The position numbers and the translations under genes were made by a program. This document shows positions 8,555 to 16,106 of a DNA stretch of 64,000 nt, one piece after another. The notes beneath the pieces were generated by a model, which saw only the letters and a list, made by a program, of their open reading frames with translations, searched no databases and had not been told where the DNA came from. Source of the stretch: Albimonas marina. GTDB taxonomy: Bacteria; Pseudomonadota; Alphaproteobacteria; Rhodobacterales; Rhodobacteraceae. The stretch is taken from assembly GCF_029223255.1 (NCBI RefSeq), contig NZ_JARHUC010000004.1, forward strand, positions 620,001 through 684,000, written 5' to 3'. Within the stretch, counting starts at the first letter, position 1. Each line of letters opens with the position of its first letter.

Positions 8555-10245
8555 GCGCGACCCAGACCGCCGCCCAGACCGCCCCCGAGGCCCGCGCCGC
8601 GGCCGGGGAGAACGTCCTCGAGATCCGCAACCTGTCGATCGCGCTCGAGGGCAACGACGACGCGAAGGTGGTCAAGAACCTCAGCCTGTCGATCCGCCCC
8701 GGCGAGACGATGTGCCTGGTGGGCGAGTCCGGCTCGGGCAAGTCGCTGACCTCGCTCGCCACCATGGGCCTGCTGCCCAAGGCCCTGCGCCCGGTGAGCG
8801 GGGAGATCCTGGTCAACGGCGTGGACGTGCTGAAGCAGTCGCCCAACAAGCTCCGCGAGATGCGCGCCACCCAGATGGCGATGATCTTCCAGGAGCCGAT
8901 GACCGCCCTGAACCCGGTGATGAAGGTCGGAGACCAGATCGCCGAGGTGATGGAGGCCCACGGCCAGTCCCGCGGCGACCGCAAGAAGGCCGTGCTCGAG
9001 ATCATGGAGCAGGTGCACCTGCCCGACGTCGAGCGCATCTACGGCTCCTACCCCCACCAGCTCTCGGGCGGCCAGCGTCAGCGCATCATGATCGCCATGG
9101 CGCTGGTGCTGCGGCCCAAGCTGCTGATCGCGGACGAGCCGACGACCGCGCTCGACGTGACCACGCAGGCGCAGGTCCTCAAGCTGATCCGCGAACTGCG
9201 CGAGGAGCTGGGCACCGCGGTCCTGTTCATCACCCACGACATGGGCGTGGTGGCCGAGATCGCCGACGACGTGACCGTGCTGCGCCTGGGCGAGGCGGTG
9301 GAGCGGGGCCAGGTCGACGCCCTGCTGCGCGGCCCCAAGACCGAGTATGCGCGGGAGCTGCTGTCGGCCGTCCCCTCGCTGATCCCGCGCGCCCCGCGCC
9401 CCGATCCGCACAAGGCGACGCCCGCCCTGTCGGCCGAGGCGCTGACCAAGGTCTATTCGACCAAGACCCTGCTGGGGAAGGCGAAGGAGACGCGGGCCGC
9501 GGACGCGGTGAACCTCACCCTCGCCCCCGGCCGCACGCTGGGCATCGTGGGCGAGTCCGGCTCGGGCAAGTCCACGGTGGCGCGCTGCATCGTGCGCCTG
9601 ATAGACCCGACGTCGGGCTCGGTGAAGATCACCGGCGAGGAGATCGCGACCGTCCCCGTCGCCAAGCTGAAGCCGCATCGCAAGCGGGTGCAGATCGTCT
9701 TCCAGGACCCGTTCCGCTCGCTCAACCCGCGGATCGAGGTCGGCGAGTCGATCATCGAGGGTCCCCTGAACTTCGGCGTCTCGCGCAAGCAGGCGCTGGA
9801 GGACGCCAAGCGCCTGCTGGAGCTGGTGGGCCTGCCGCGCTCGGCCATCGACCGGTTCCCGCACCAGTTCTCCGGCGGTCAGCGCCAGCGCATCGCCATC
9901 GCGCGGGCGCTGGCGATGAAGCCGGACCTGCTGATCGCGGACGAGGCGGTCTCGGCCCTCGACGTGTCGGTGCAGGCGCAGGTGCTGAAGCTGCTGGACG
10001 AGATCCAGGAGCAGATGGGCATCGCGATCCTCTTCATCACCCATGACCTGCGCGTCGCGGCCCAGATCTGCGACGAGGTGATGGTGATGCGGAAGGGGCA
10101 GGTGGTCGAGGCCGGGCCGGCGGGCGAGGTGCTCGCCCATCCCCGGACCGAGTACACCCGCTCCCTGATCGAGGCGGCGCCGGGCCGCCACTGGGACTTC
10201 GCCAATTTCAGACCGGTGTCGGAGACCATCGCCGCCGCGGGCTGA
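8551..10245 (+). CDS. Peptide ABC transporter, fused double ATPase (DppD-DppF/GsiA type)
   Basis: A 564-residue protein with two complete ABC cassettes. Cassette 1: Walker A GESGSGKS (58-65), Q-loop [10 protein letters not shown], signature LSGGQRQR from residue 171, Walker B LLIADEP. Cassette 2: Walker A GESGSGKS (334-341), [10 protein letters not shown], signature FSGGQRQR from 440, Walker B LLIADEAV, where Ala replaces the usual Pro. Each cassette ends with the oligopeptide-type C-terminal extension. One gene replaces the usual dppD and dppF pair, as in gsiA, so it supplies both motor sites for the two permeases upstream. It is the last gene of the operon; a strong terminator follows 18 bases later. 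Confidence 0.92.
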   Translation: MSATQTAAQTAPEARAAAGENVLEIRNLSIALEGNDDAKVVKNLSLSIRPGETMCLVGESGSGKSLTSLATMGLLPKALRPVSGEILVNGVDVLKQSPNKLREMRATQMAMIFQEPMTALNPVMKVGDQIAEVMEAHGQSRGDRKKAVLEIMEQVHLPDVERIYGSYPHQLSGGQRQRIMIAMALVLRPKLLIADEPTTALDVTTQAQVLKLIRELREELGTAVLFITHDMGVVAEIADDVTVLRLGEAVERGQVDALLRGPKTEYARELLSAVPSLIPRAPRPDPHKATPALSAEALTKVYSTKTLLGKAKETRAADAVNLTLAPGRTLGIVGESGSGKSTVARCIVRLIDPTSGSVKITGEEIATVPVAKLKPHRKRVQIVFQDPFRSLNPRIEVGESIIEGPLNFGVSRKQALEDAKRLLELVGLPRSAIDRFPHQFSGGQRQRIAIARALAMKPDLLIADEAVSALDVSVQAQVLKLLDEIQEQMGIAILFITHDLRVAAQICDEVMVMRKGQVVEAGPAGEVLAHPRTEYTRSLIEAAPGRHWDFANFRPVSETIAAAG

Positions 10246-10263
10246 TCCGCCGATCCCCCTTCG

Positions 10264-10290
10264 CGCCGCCCCCACCGGGGCGGCGTTTTC
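10264..10290 (+). terminator. Rho-independent terminator of the peptide ABC operon
   Basis: Perfect 9-bp stem CGCCGCCCC/GGGGCGGCG with a 4-base loop and a run TTTTC straight after the stem. It lies 18 bases past the double-ATPase stop codon. Confidence 0.85.
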
Positions 10291-10367
10291 ATGTTGCGCG
10301 GGGCGCGCGCGCGCGGCGAGCGCCGTGGCCCCGGCAGCCCCCCGAGAAAGACCACAGGACGACCGAC

Positions 10368-11492
10368 ATGGATATCGACGCGCTTCCCTTCGACGCCGAC
10401 GCGATGCTCAAGGGACTCAACGCCTGGGTGGCGCAGGAGAGCCCGACTTGGGACGCCGGCGCGGTGAACGGGATGCTGGACATCGCCAGCCGCGAGCTCG
10501 CCGAGCTCGGCTTCATGATCGAGCGCATCCCCGGCTCGATGGGCCTGGGCGACGTGCTGCGCGCGACCCAGCCCAACCACCCCAGGGCCGGCGAGAAGGG
10601 CGTGCTGATCGCGGGCCACATGGACACCGTCCACCCCGTCGGCACGCTCAAGGACCTGCCGATCCGGCGCGAGGGCGACAAGGCCTACGGCCCCGGCATC
10701 TGGGACATGAAGTCGGGCAACTACCTGTCGCTGGAGGCGATCCGCCAGCTGAAGAAGGCCGGCATCGAGACGCCCCTGCCGATCACCGTCCTGTTCACCC
10801 CCGACGAGGAGATCGGCACCCCCGCCGCCCGCGGCATCATCGAGGCCGAGGCGTCGCGCGCCCGCGCCGTGCTGGTGCCCGAGCCGGGCAAGACCGGCGG
10901 CGGCGTCACCTCGGGCCGCTACGCGATCGCGCGCTTCAACCTCAAGGCGCTGGGAATCCCGTCCCATTCCGGCGCCCGGCTGAAGGAGGGCAAGTCCGCG
11001 ATCCGCGAGCTCTGCCGGCGCATCGAGCAGATCGAGAACATGACCACCGACGACTGCACCTTCTCGGTCGGCGTCATCAAGGGCGGCCAGTGGGTGAACT
11101 GCGTCAGCTCCTCGGCCTTCGGCGAGGCGCTGTCGATGGCCAAGGAGCAGGCCGACCTCGACCGCGGCGTCGAGGCGATGCTGGCGCTCAACGAGCCGGG
11201 CCTCTTCGAGGTGACCCGCGGCGTCACCCGCCCGGTCTGGACCCTCGACGACGGCACCCGCGAGCTGCTGGCGATGGCCGAGGACTTCCACAAGCAGGTG
11301 GGCATGGGCTTCTCCCACGCGCCGTCGGGCGGCGGCTCGGACGGCAACTTCACCGGCGCGATGGGCGTGCCGACGCTGGACGGGCTGGGCACCGAGGGCG
11401 AGGGCGGCCACACGCTGCACGAGCACATCATCGTCCCCACGCTCGCCACGCGCGGCAAGGTGATGGCGGGGCTGCTGGCGACGCTGTCGTGA
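10368..11492 (+). CDS. M20 family peptidase (glutamate carboxypeptidase/CPG2-like)
   Basis: A 374-residue zinc hydrolase of the CPG2 branch. Motifs: AGHMDTVHP (His84, Asp86), GPGIWDMKSG (bridging Asp113), TPDEEIG (catalytic Glu147 and Glu148), a dimerisation domain about 180-290, then GGGSDGNFTGAMGVPTLDGLG and the final HEH. There is no signal peptide, unlike periplasmic CPG2, so it is likely cytoplasmic. It sits 77 bases after the terminator of the peptide transporter and has its own weak ribosome site (AGGACG). Hydrolysis of C-terminal glutamate or another N-acyl amino acid taken up by that transporter would be logical, but this is inference. Confidence 0.88.
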   Translation: MDIDALPFDADAMLKGLNAWVAQESPTWDAGAVNGMLDIASRELAELGFMIERIPGSMGLGDVLRATQPNHPRAGEKGVLIAGHMDTVHPVGTLKDLPIRREGDKAYGPGIWDMKSGNYLSLEAIRQLKKAGIETPLPITVLFTPDEEIGTPAARGIIEAEASRARAVLVPEPGKTGGGVTSGRYAIARFNLKALGIPSHSGARLKEGKSAIRELCRRIEQIENMTTDDCTFSVGVIKGGQWVNCVSSSAFGEALSMAKEQADLDRGVEAMLALNEPGLFEVTRGVTRPVWTLDDGTRELLAMAEDFHKQVGMGFSHAPSGGGSDGNFTGAMGVPTLDGLGTEGEGGHTLHEHIIVPTLATRGKVMAGLLATLS

Positions 11493-11722
11493 TTCCTCGC
11501 GCCCCGGGCCGCCGCGCCCGGGACGAGACTTCCCCTCCCCCCGCGGGGGAGGGGGCCGAGCCCGCAGGCGCCCTGCGGGCGGGCTCGGGCCCCCGGCGCG
11601 GGGCGCGCCCCGACGCCTGCCGCCTGCGCCGGTTGCAGGAGGGGGGGCGCCGACGCAAAAGGCGCGACGCAGCCCAACCCGACAGCAGGGGCCGGTCGTC
11701 CGTTTCTCGAAAAGGACCGGTC
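11493..11722. other. Intergenic region between convergent M20 peptidase and SDR operon
   Basis: 230 bases without a gene. It holds two hairpins: CCCTCCCCC/GGGGGAGGG near 11533-11553, and CGAGCCCG...CGGGCGGGCTCGG near 11558-11588. The second includes GGCGCCCTGCGGGCGGGC, the same flank motif seen beside all three palindromic elements. A third weak stem (CCGGTC...GGACCGG) at about 11692-11720 could terminate the minus-strand SDR operon. Confidence 0.5.
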
Positions 11723-12496
11723 TCAGCGCGCGGTGATGCCGCCGTCGACCGGCAGCGCCGCCCCGGTGACGAAGGAGGCCTCGTCCGACAGCAGGAACAG
11801 GGCCGCGGCGGCGATCTCCCGCGGCTCGGCGACCCGCTTGAGGGGGACCACGCCCAGCGTCGCCTCGGTCACCTCCTCCAGCGTCTTCTGCGCCGCGTCG
11901 GGGCGCGAGCCGAAGGTGTGGAACATCGGCGTCATCACCGGCCCGGGGCAGACCACGTTGACCCGGATGTTATCGTCGGCCAGCCGCAGGGCCAGCGCCT
12001 TGGCGAAGCCGATCACCCCGTGCTTCATCGCCGAGTAGACCGGCGAGTAGCGCGAGCCGATCAGCCCCGCCGTCGACGACGTGTAGAGGATCGAGCCGCC
12101 CCCCGCCGCCCGGATCCGCGGAATCGCGGCTTCGGTCGTCGCCATCACCGAGCGCAGGTTGAGGTCGAAGGCGAGGCTCAGGTCCTCCTGCGCCATCCCC
12201 TCCACCTTGCCCGGCCCGGGGTGGCCGAGGTGGTTCCACAGGAAGTCGATGCGCCCCAGCGCCTCCTCGGCCTGCGCCACGATCGCCTTGGCGGCGGCCA
12301 CGTCGCGCAGGTCGGCGGAGATGGCGACGGCGCGCCCGCCCGCCGCCTCGATGCCGGCGACGACCTCCTGGGCCGCGGCCTCGTCCCGGTCGACCACGGC
12401 GACGGCCGCGCCTTCGGCGGCGAACATCTCGGCCCCCGCGCGGCCCATGCCGGAGGCGGCGGCCGTGACGATGCCGGCGCGGTTCTTCATGCGCAT
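11723..12496 (-). CDS. SDR family NAD(P)-dependent oxidoreductase
   Basis: A 257-residue short-chain dehydrogenase. The nucleotide site reads TAAASGMG (residues 11-18), so the first Gly of the usual TGxxxGxG is Ala. Then come a D at the end of beta-2 (VVDRDE, favouring NAD), an NHLG segment in place of NNAG, catalytic Ser in YTSST, and YSAMK carrying the catalytic Tyr and Lys. The C-terminal PVDGG motif is present. AGGAG lies seven bases upstream of the ATG at 12496; a second in-frame ATG two codons later is also possible. It is the last gene of a three-gene operon with an alpha/beta hydrolase and an SCP2-like protein, so it may oxidise an alcohol released by the hydrolase. The substrate is unknown. 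Confidence 0.87.
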   Translation of the reverse strand: MRMKNRAGIVTAAASGMGRAGAEMFAAEGAAVAVVDRDEAAAQEVVAGIEAAGGRAVAISADLRDVAAAKAIVAQAEEALGRIDFLWNHLGHPGPGKVEGMAQEDLSLAFDLNLRSVMATTEAAIPRIRAAGGGSILYTSSTAGLIGSRYSPVYSAMKHGVIGFAKALALRLADDNIRVNVVCPGPVMTPMFHTFGSRPDAAQKTLEEVTEATLGVVPLKRVAEPREIAAAALFLLSDEASFVTGAALPVDGGITAR

Positions 12497-12516
12497 GGGG
12501 GCGCTCCTGTCAGGTC

Positions 12517-13356
12517 TTACGCGGCGCGGATCCGGTCGAGGACCGGGCGCAGGTGGTCGAGGAAGGCGGCGGGGTTCTCGCTCATCGGGAAGTGGCCCAT
12601 CGCCTCCATCAGCGTCCACTCGATCCCCAGCGCCTCGGCCAGCGCGCGGGTGTCCTCGGGCGAGCAGGAGTAGTCGTATTCGCCGGTCAGCAGGTGGATC
12701 GGGCACTTCGAGACGTCGATGCGGGCCACCCGGTCGCGGAAATCGCCGTCGACGGTGTAGTAGAACAGGTCGCCGCGGAACACGCCCGGGCCGCCCTGCA
12801 TGTAGTGCCAGCGGGTCTCGTCGCGCTCCGCCTCCGGACTGTTCGGCGCCATCAGCCCGTAGGCGATGGCCCCGCAGACCTCGCCGCCATGCACGTCGGC
12901 CCGATGCAGCCAGGAGGTGTCGTAGTAGGGCGGCACCGCCGCCCCGCTCTGCAGCCCGATCAGGGCGCGGAACCGCTCCGGCGCCCGCTCCGCCAGGTGC
13001 AGCACCACGCGGCCGCCGATCGAGCAGCCCATGACCACGGGCGCCTCCAGCTCCAGCGCGTCGCACATGGCGAGGATCTGCGCCACGTAGCCGTCCGCCG
13101 TCAGGCGATAGTCCTCGTCCACCGTGCCGGGGCTTGGCGAGCTCTTGCCATGCCGGGGCATGTCGTAGGCGATGACGCGGAAATGGCGCGTCACCTCCGG
13201 GTCGTTGAGCACCGCGCGCCATTGCCGCCCATCCGCGCCGGCGGTGTGCAGGCACAGGAGCGGAATGCCCTCGCCCGCCTCCTCCCAGTAGACGCGGTGG
13301 GGGCGGCCCTCGATCTCGACATGGCCGTAGCGGCCTGTGATGGGCTCGACCTTCAT
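12517..13356 (-). CDS. Alpha/beta hydrolase
   Basis: A 279-residue alpha/beta-hydrolase-fold protein. The nucleophile elbow is GCSIGG, the oxyanion segment is LCLHTAGADGRQW near residues 33-46, the acid is in the GEYDYSCSP region and the catalytic His is in GHFPMSENP near the C-terminus. There is no signal peptide. The start ATG overlaps the stop of the 125-residue gene upstream (ATGA), so they are coupled. Ester, lactone or C-C bond hydrolysis are all possible; the company of an SDR and an SCP2-like protein suggests a small hydrophobic ester. I cannot name the substrate. Confidence 0.85.
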   Translation of the reverse strand: MKVEPITGRYGHVEIEGRPHRVYWEEAGEGIPLLCLHTAGADGRQWRAVLNDPEVTRHFRVIAYDMPRHGKSSPSPGTVDEDYRLTADGYVAQILAMCDALELEAPVVMGCSIGGRVVLHLAERAPERFRALIGLQSGAAVPPYYDTSWLHRADVHGGEVCGAIAYGLMAPNSPEAERDETRWHYMQGGPGVFRGDLFYYTVDGDFRDRVARIDVSKCPIHLLTGEYDYSCSPEDTRALAEALGIEWTLMEAMGHFPMSENPAAFLDHLRPVLDRIRAA

Positions 13357-13730
13357 GCCGCGGGCCCGCCGTCGGTCCGGGGGCGCAGCGAGGCGAGCAG
13401 CAGCTTGAAATACATCAGGTTCGCCATCAGCGGATGCAGGTTCCCCTCGAAGCGCATCACCCCCCGGCGCACCAGCGCCATCAGGTCGTGGGCGCCGGGC
13501 GGAGGCACGGCCTCGAGGAAGCGGCGCCACTCGTCGGCCGGCGCCGACAGCGCCACGTCCCACGACGGCATCACGAAGGGCCCGGCCTCGACCGAGACCA
13601 CCGCGCCGCCGCGGATCACGACCAGCGTCTCCGCCTGGTCGGCGCGCAGCATCACCCGGGCGTTCAGCCCGCGCGCGCGGGCGGCGAGGGCCGTGCCCTC
13701 GCCTCCGGTTCGCTGAAGTTCGGCGAACAT
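13353..13730 (-). CDS. Small SCP2-like protein of unknown function
   Basis: A 125-residue protein that leads the operon. The pattern (N-terminal beta strands with VVIRGGAVVSVEAG, then an Asp/Glu-rich helix, then GVMRFEGNLHPLMANLMYF) resembles the sterol-carrier-protein-2 fold, where a hydrophobic tunnel holds a lipid-like ligand. The similarity is by eye and weak. There is no signal peptide or membrane span. The ribosome site GGGGAGGACG precedes the ATG. Given its coupling to the hydrolase and SDR, a carrier or accessory subunit for a hydrophobic substrate is plausible. Confidence 0.7.
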   Translation of the reverse strand: MFAELQRTGGEGTALAARARGLNARVMLRADQAETLVVIRGGAVVSVEAGPFVMPSWDVALSAPADEWRRFLEAVPPPGAHDLMALVRRGVMRFEGNLHPLMANLMYFKLLLASLRPRTDGGPAA

Positions 13731-13881
13731 GCGTCCTCCCCGGACCTGGCCGTGCCTTGGCCGCGCATCGGGATGCGCGGCGCCCCCTTCCTAGCGGCGT
13801 CGCCCGCGCCGGGCGAGCGGCCGGTGCGCAGGGCGCCATAACCTCAGTTTATCGCCCGCGCCGCCGAGACCCCCGCCGCGC

Positions 13882-14817
13882 TCAGGCCCCCGCCGCCTTG
13901 CGCGCCGCGCCGGGAAAGAACTCCGGCGCCTCTCCGGCGGTGGTCAGCAGCCAGTCGACGAAGCGCCGGGTCGAGGCCGCGGCCGAGGTCATCGTGGGCC
14001 AGGCCACCCAGAACGCTGCGCCCGTGCGCCAGGGCCGGTCGAAGGGGCGCACCAGCTCGCCCGCGGCCAGCTCCGCCTCCAGCAGGTCGAGCTGCCCGAC
14101 CGCCAGCCCGAACCCCTGCCGGCAGGCGGAGTAGGTGAGCAGGGAGCTCTCGAACTCCGTTCCCGCGTGGGGGTCGATCTCGACGCCCGCCTCGCGCGCC
14201 CACAGCTCCCACTCCTGCCGGCGGTACTTGGAATGCAGAAGCTCCGCCCGCGGCAGGTCGGCCAGCGTCAGGGCGCCGCCGAAGCGGGCGAGGTAGGCGG
14301 GGGCGCAGACCACGTCCACCACCTCGTCGAAGAGCTTCCGCGCCCGGGCGTCGCGCCAGGCCCCGTGGCCCAGCTGCAGGGCGGCGTCGAGATGCGCGCC
14401 GCGGAAATCCAGCGGCTCGACCTTGGTGTCGAGGCGGATGCGCACCTCCGGATGCGCGTCGGTGAAGCCCTTGAGGCGCGGCAGCAGCCAGTGGTGGGCG
14501 AAGCTGGGATAGAGGCGCAGGTTGACCGTGTCGCGCCCCTCGTCCGCCAGCATCCGCGCGGTCGCGGCCTCGAGCTGGTCGAACAGGCCCGCGATCTCGT
14601 GCCCGAAGGCGCGCCCCGCCTCGGTCAGCTTCACGGAGCGCGAGCCGCGCTCGAACAGCTTCACCTCCAGCCAGTTCTCCAGGATCGCGATCTGCCGGCT
14701 GATCGCCACCTGGCTGACCCCCATGTGCTGCGCCGCCGCCGTGAAGGTGCGGTGGCGCGAGGCGACCGCGAAGGCCCGCAGCGGGTTCAGCGGCAGGTTG
14801 CGGTAGGGGCGATCCAT
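13882..14817 (-). CDS. LysR family transcriptional regulator (GcvA-like)
   Basis: A 311-residue regulator. The N-terminal winged helix (NPLRAFAVASRHRTFTAAAQHMGVSQVAISRQI, about residues 11-43) is the LysR HTH with the GcvA-type opening NPLRAF. A linker helix and a two-lobed effector domain follow (about 90-300). It is divergent from the acyl-CoA dehydrogenase gene 107 bases away, the normal layout for a LysR protein controlling its neighbour. No clear Shine-Dalgarno is visible; the family alignment fixes the start near here. The effector is probably a CoA-pathway intermediate, but that is inference. Confidence 0.9.
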   Translation of the reverse strand: MDRPYRNLPLNPLRAFAVASRHRTFTAAAQHMGVSQVAISRQIAILENWLEVKLFERGSRSVKLTEAGRAFGHEIAGLFDQLEAATARMLADEGRDTVNLRLYPSFAHHWLLPRLKGFTDAHPEVRIRLDTKVEPLDFRGAHLDAALQLGHGAWRDARARKLFDEVVDVVCAPAYLARFGGALTLADLPRAELLHSKYRRQEWELWAREAGVEIDPHAGTEFESSLLTYSACRQGFGLAVGQLDLLEAELAAGELVRPFDRPWRTGAAFWVAWPTMTSAAASTRRFVDWLLTTAGEAPEFFPGAARKAAGA

Positions 14818-14924
14818 AAGCTGCGGTTTCCCGAGGCTGAGATATGCGGGGTTTCCAGAACCGATGCTTGGGCTAGGCTCCGCGCCCGATCAATCCCCTT
14901 CCGCCACCGGAGCTCCGCGTCCGC

Positions 14925-16106
14925 ATGGATTTCAACCTGACCGACGACCAGCGCATGTTCCGCGAGAGCGTTCAGCGCCTGGCCCGCGCCGAGCTTGCCG
15001 AGGGCGCCGCCGCACGCGCCCGCAGCCATGACTACCCCTGGGCCGTCGCCCGCCGCTTCGCCGAGGCCGGCCTGCTGGGCATCACGCTCGCGGAGAAGGA
15101 CGGCGGGCAGGGCGGCACGCTGGTCGACGCGATCCTCGCCATCCAGGCGGTGGCCGAAGTCTGCCCCCGCTCCGGCGACGTGGTGCAGGCCGGCAACTTC
15201 GGCCCGATCCGCACCTTCTGGGAATACGCGACGCCCGAGCAGAAGGAGCGGTTCCTGCCCGACCTGCTGGGCGGCCGCGCCGCGATCTCGCTGGGCATGA
15301 CCGAGCCGGACGCCGGCTCCGCCGTCACCGAGCTGAAGACCTCGGCGAAGGACGACGGCGACCACTGGATCGTCAACGGCCAGAAGATCTTCGGCACCCA
15401 CTCGGCGGAGGCGAACCTGTTCCTCGTCTACGTCCGCTTCGGGCCGGGGGTGGACGGCATCGGCTCCCTCCTGATCGAGAAGGGGACGGAGGGGTTCGAG
15501 ATCGGCAAGCCGTCGGCCTTCATGAACGGCGAGGACTGGGCGCCGTTGTATTTCCACGACTGCAAGGTGCCCAAGGCCAACACGCTGCTGGGCCCCTGCG
15601 GCTTCAAGAAGCAGATCGCCGGCTTCAACGTCGAGCGGCTGGGCAATTCCTCCCGCGCCGTCGCCTGCGGCCGCCACGCCTTCGAGGTCGCCCGCGACTA
15701 CGCCCTGACGCGGCGCCAGTTCGGCCGCCCGATCTGCGAGTTCCAGGGCCTGCAATGGAAGTTCGCCGAGATGGCGATGCGCCTCGACGCCGCCCAGCTG
15801 CTGCTGATGCGCGCCGCGGTGAACGCGGCCGACGGCCTGCCCTCGGCGCAGGAGACCGCTATGGCCAAGCTCGCCTGCAACGAGGCCGGCTTCTTCGCCG
15901 CCAACGAGGCGTTGCAGGTGATGGGCGGCCACGGCTTCTCCGAGGAGAGCACGGTGCAGTACTGCGTCCGCCGCACCCGCGGCTGGCAGATCGCGGGGGG
16001 CTCGACCGAGATCCTCAAGAACCGCATCGCCGAGGGCGTCTTCGGGCGCCGCTTCTCCCAGCGCGCGCCGAAGCCCGTGCCGCTGGAAGGGACGGCCGCC
16101 GAATGA
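14925..16106 (+). CDS. Acyl-CoA dehydrogenase family protein
   Basis: A 393-residue flavoprotein that would oxidise an acyl-CoA to the 2-enoyl-CoA and pass electrons to ETF. The N-terminal helical domain starts MDFNLTDDQRMFRESV; the flavin-binding signature LGMTEPDAGSAVTELKT lies at about 124-140; the C-terminal helical domain holds RRQFGRPICEFQGLQWKFAEM and VMGGHGFSEES. Near the end, IAGGSTEILKN has Gly where medium-chain enzymes carry the catalytic Glu, so the base may come from another helix as in isovaleryl-CoA dehydrogenase. It is coupled by an ATGA overlap to an ADP-forming acyl-CoA synthetase and faces a LysR gene. Confidence 0.92.
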   Translation: MDFNLTDDQRMFRESVQRLARAELAEGAAARARSHDYPWAVARRFAEAGLLGITLAEKDGGQGGTLVDAILAIQAVAEVCPRSGDVVQAGNFGPIRTFWEYATPEQKERFLPDLLGGRAAISLGMTEPDAGSAVTELKTSAKDDGDHWIVNGQKIFGTHSAEANLFLVYVRFGPGVDGIGSLLIEKGTEGFEIGKPSAFMNGEDWAPLYFHDCKVPKANTLLGPCGFKKQIAGFNVERLGNSSRAVACGRHAFEVARDYALTRRQFGRPICEFQGLQWKFAEMAMRLDAAQLLLMRAAVNAADGLPSAQETAMAKLACNEAGFFAANEALQVMGGHGFSEESTVQYCVRRTRGWQIAGGSTEILKNRIAEGVFGRRFSQRAPKPVPLEGTAAE

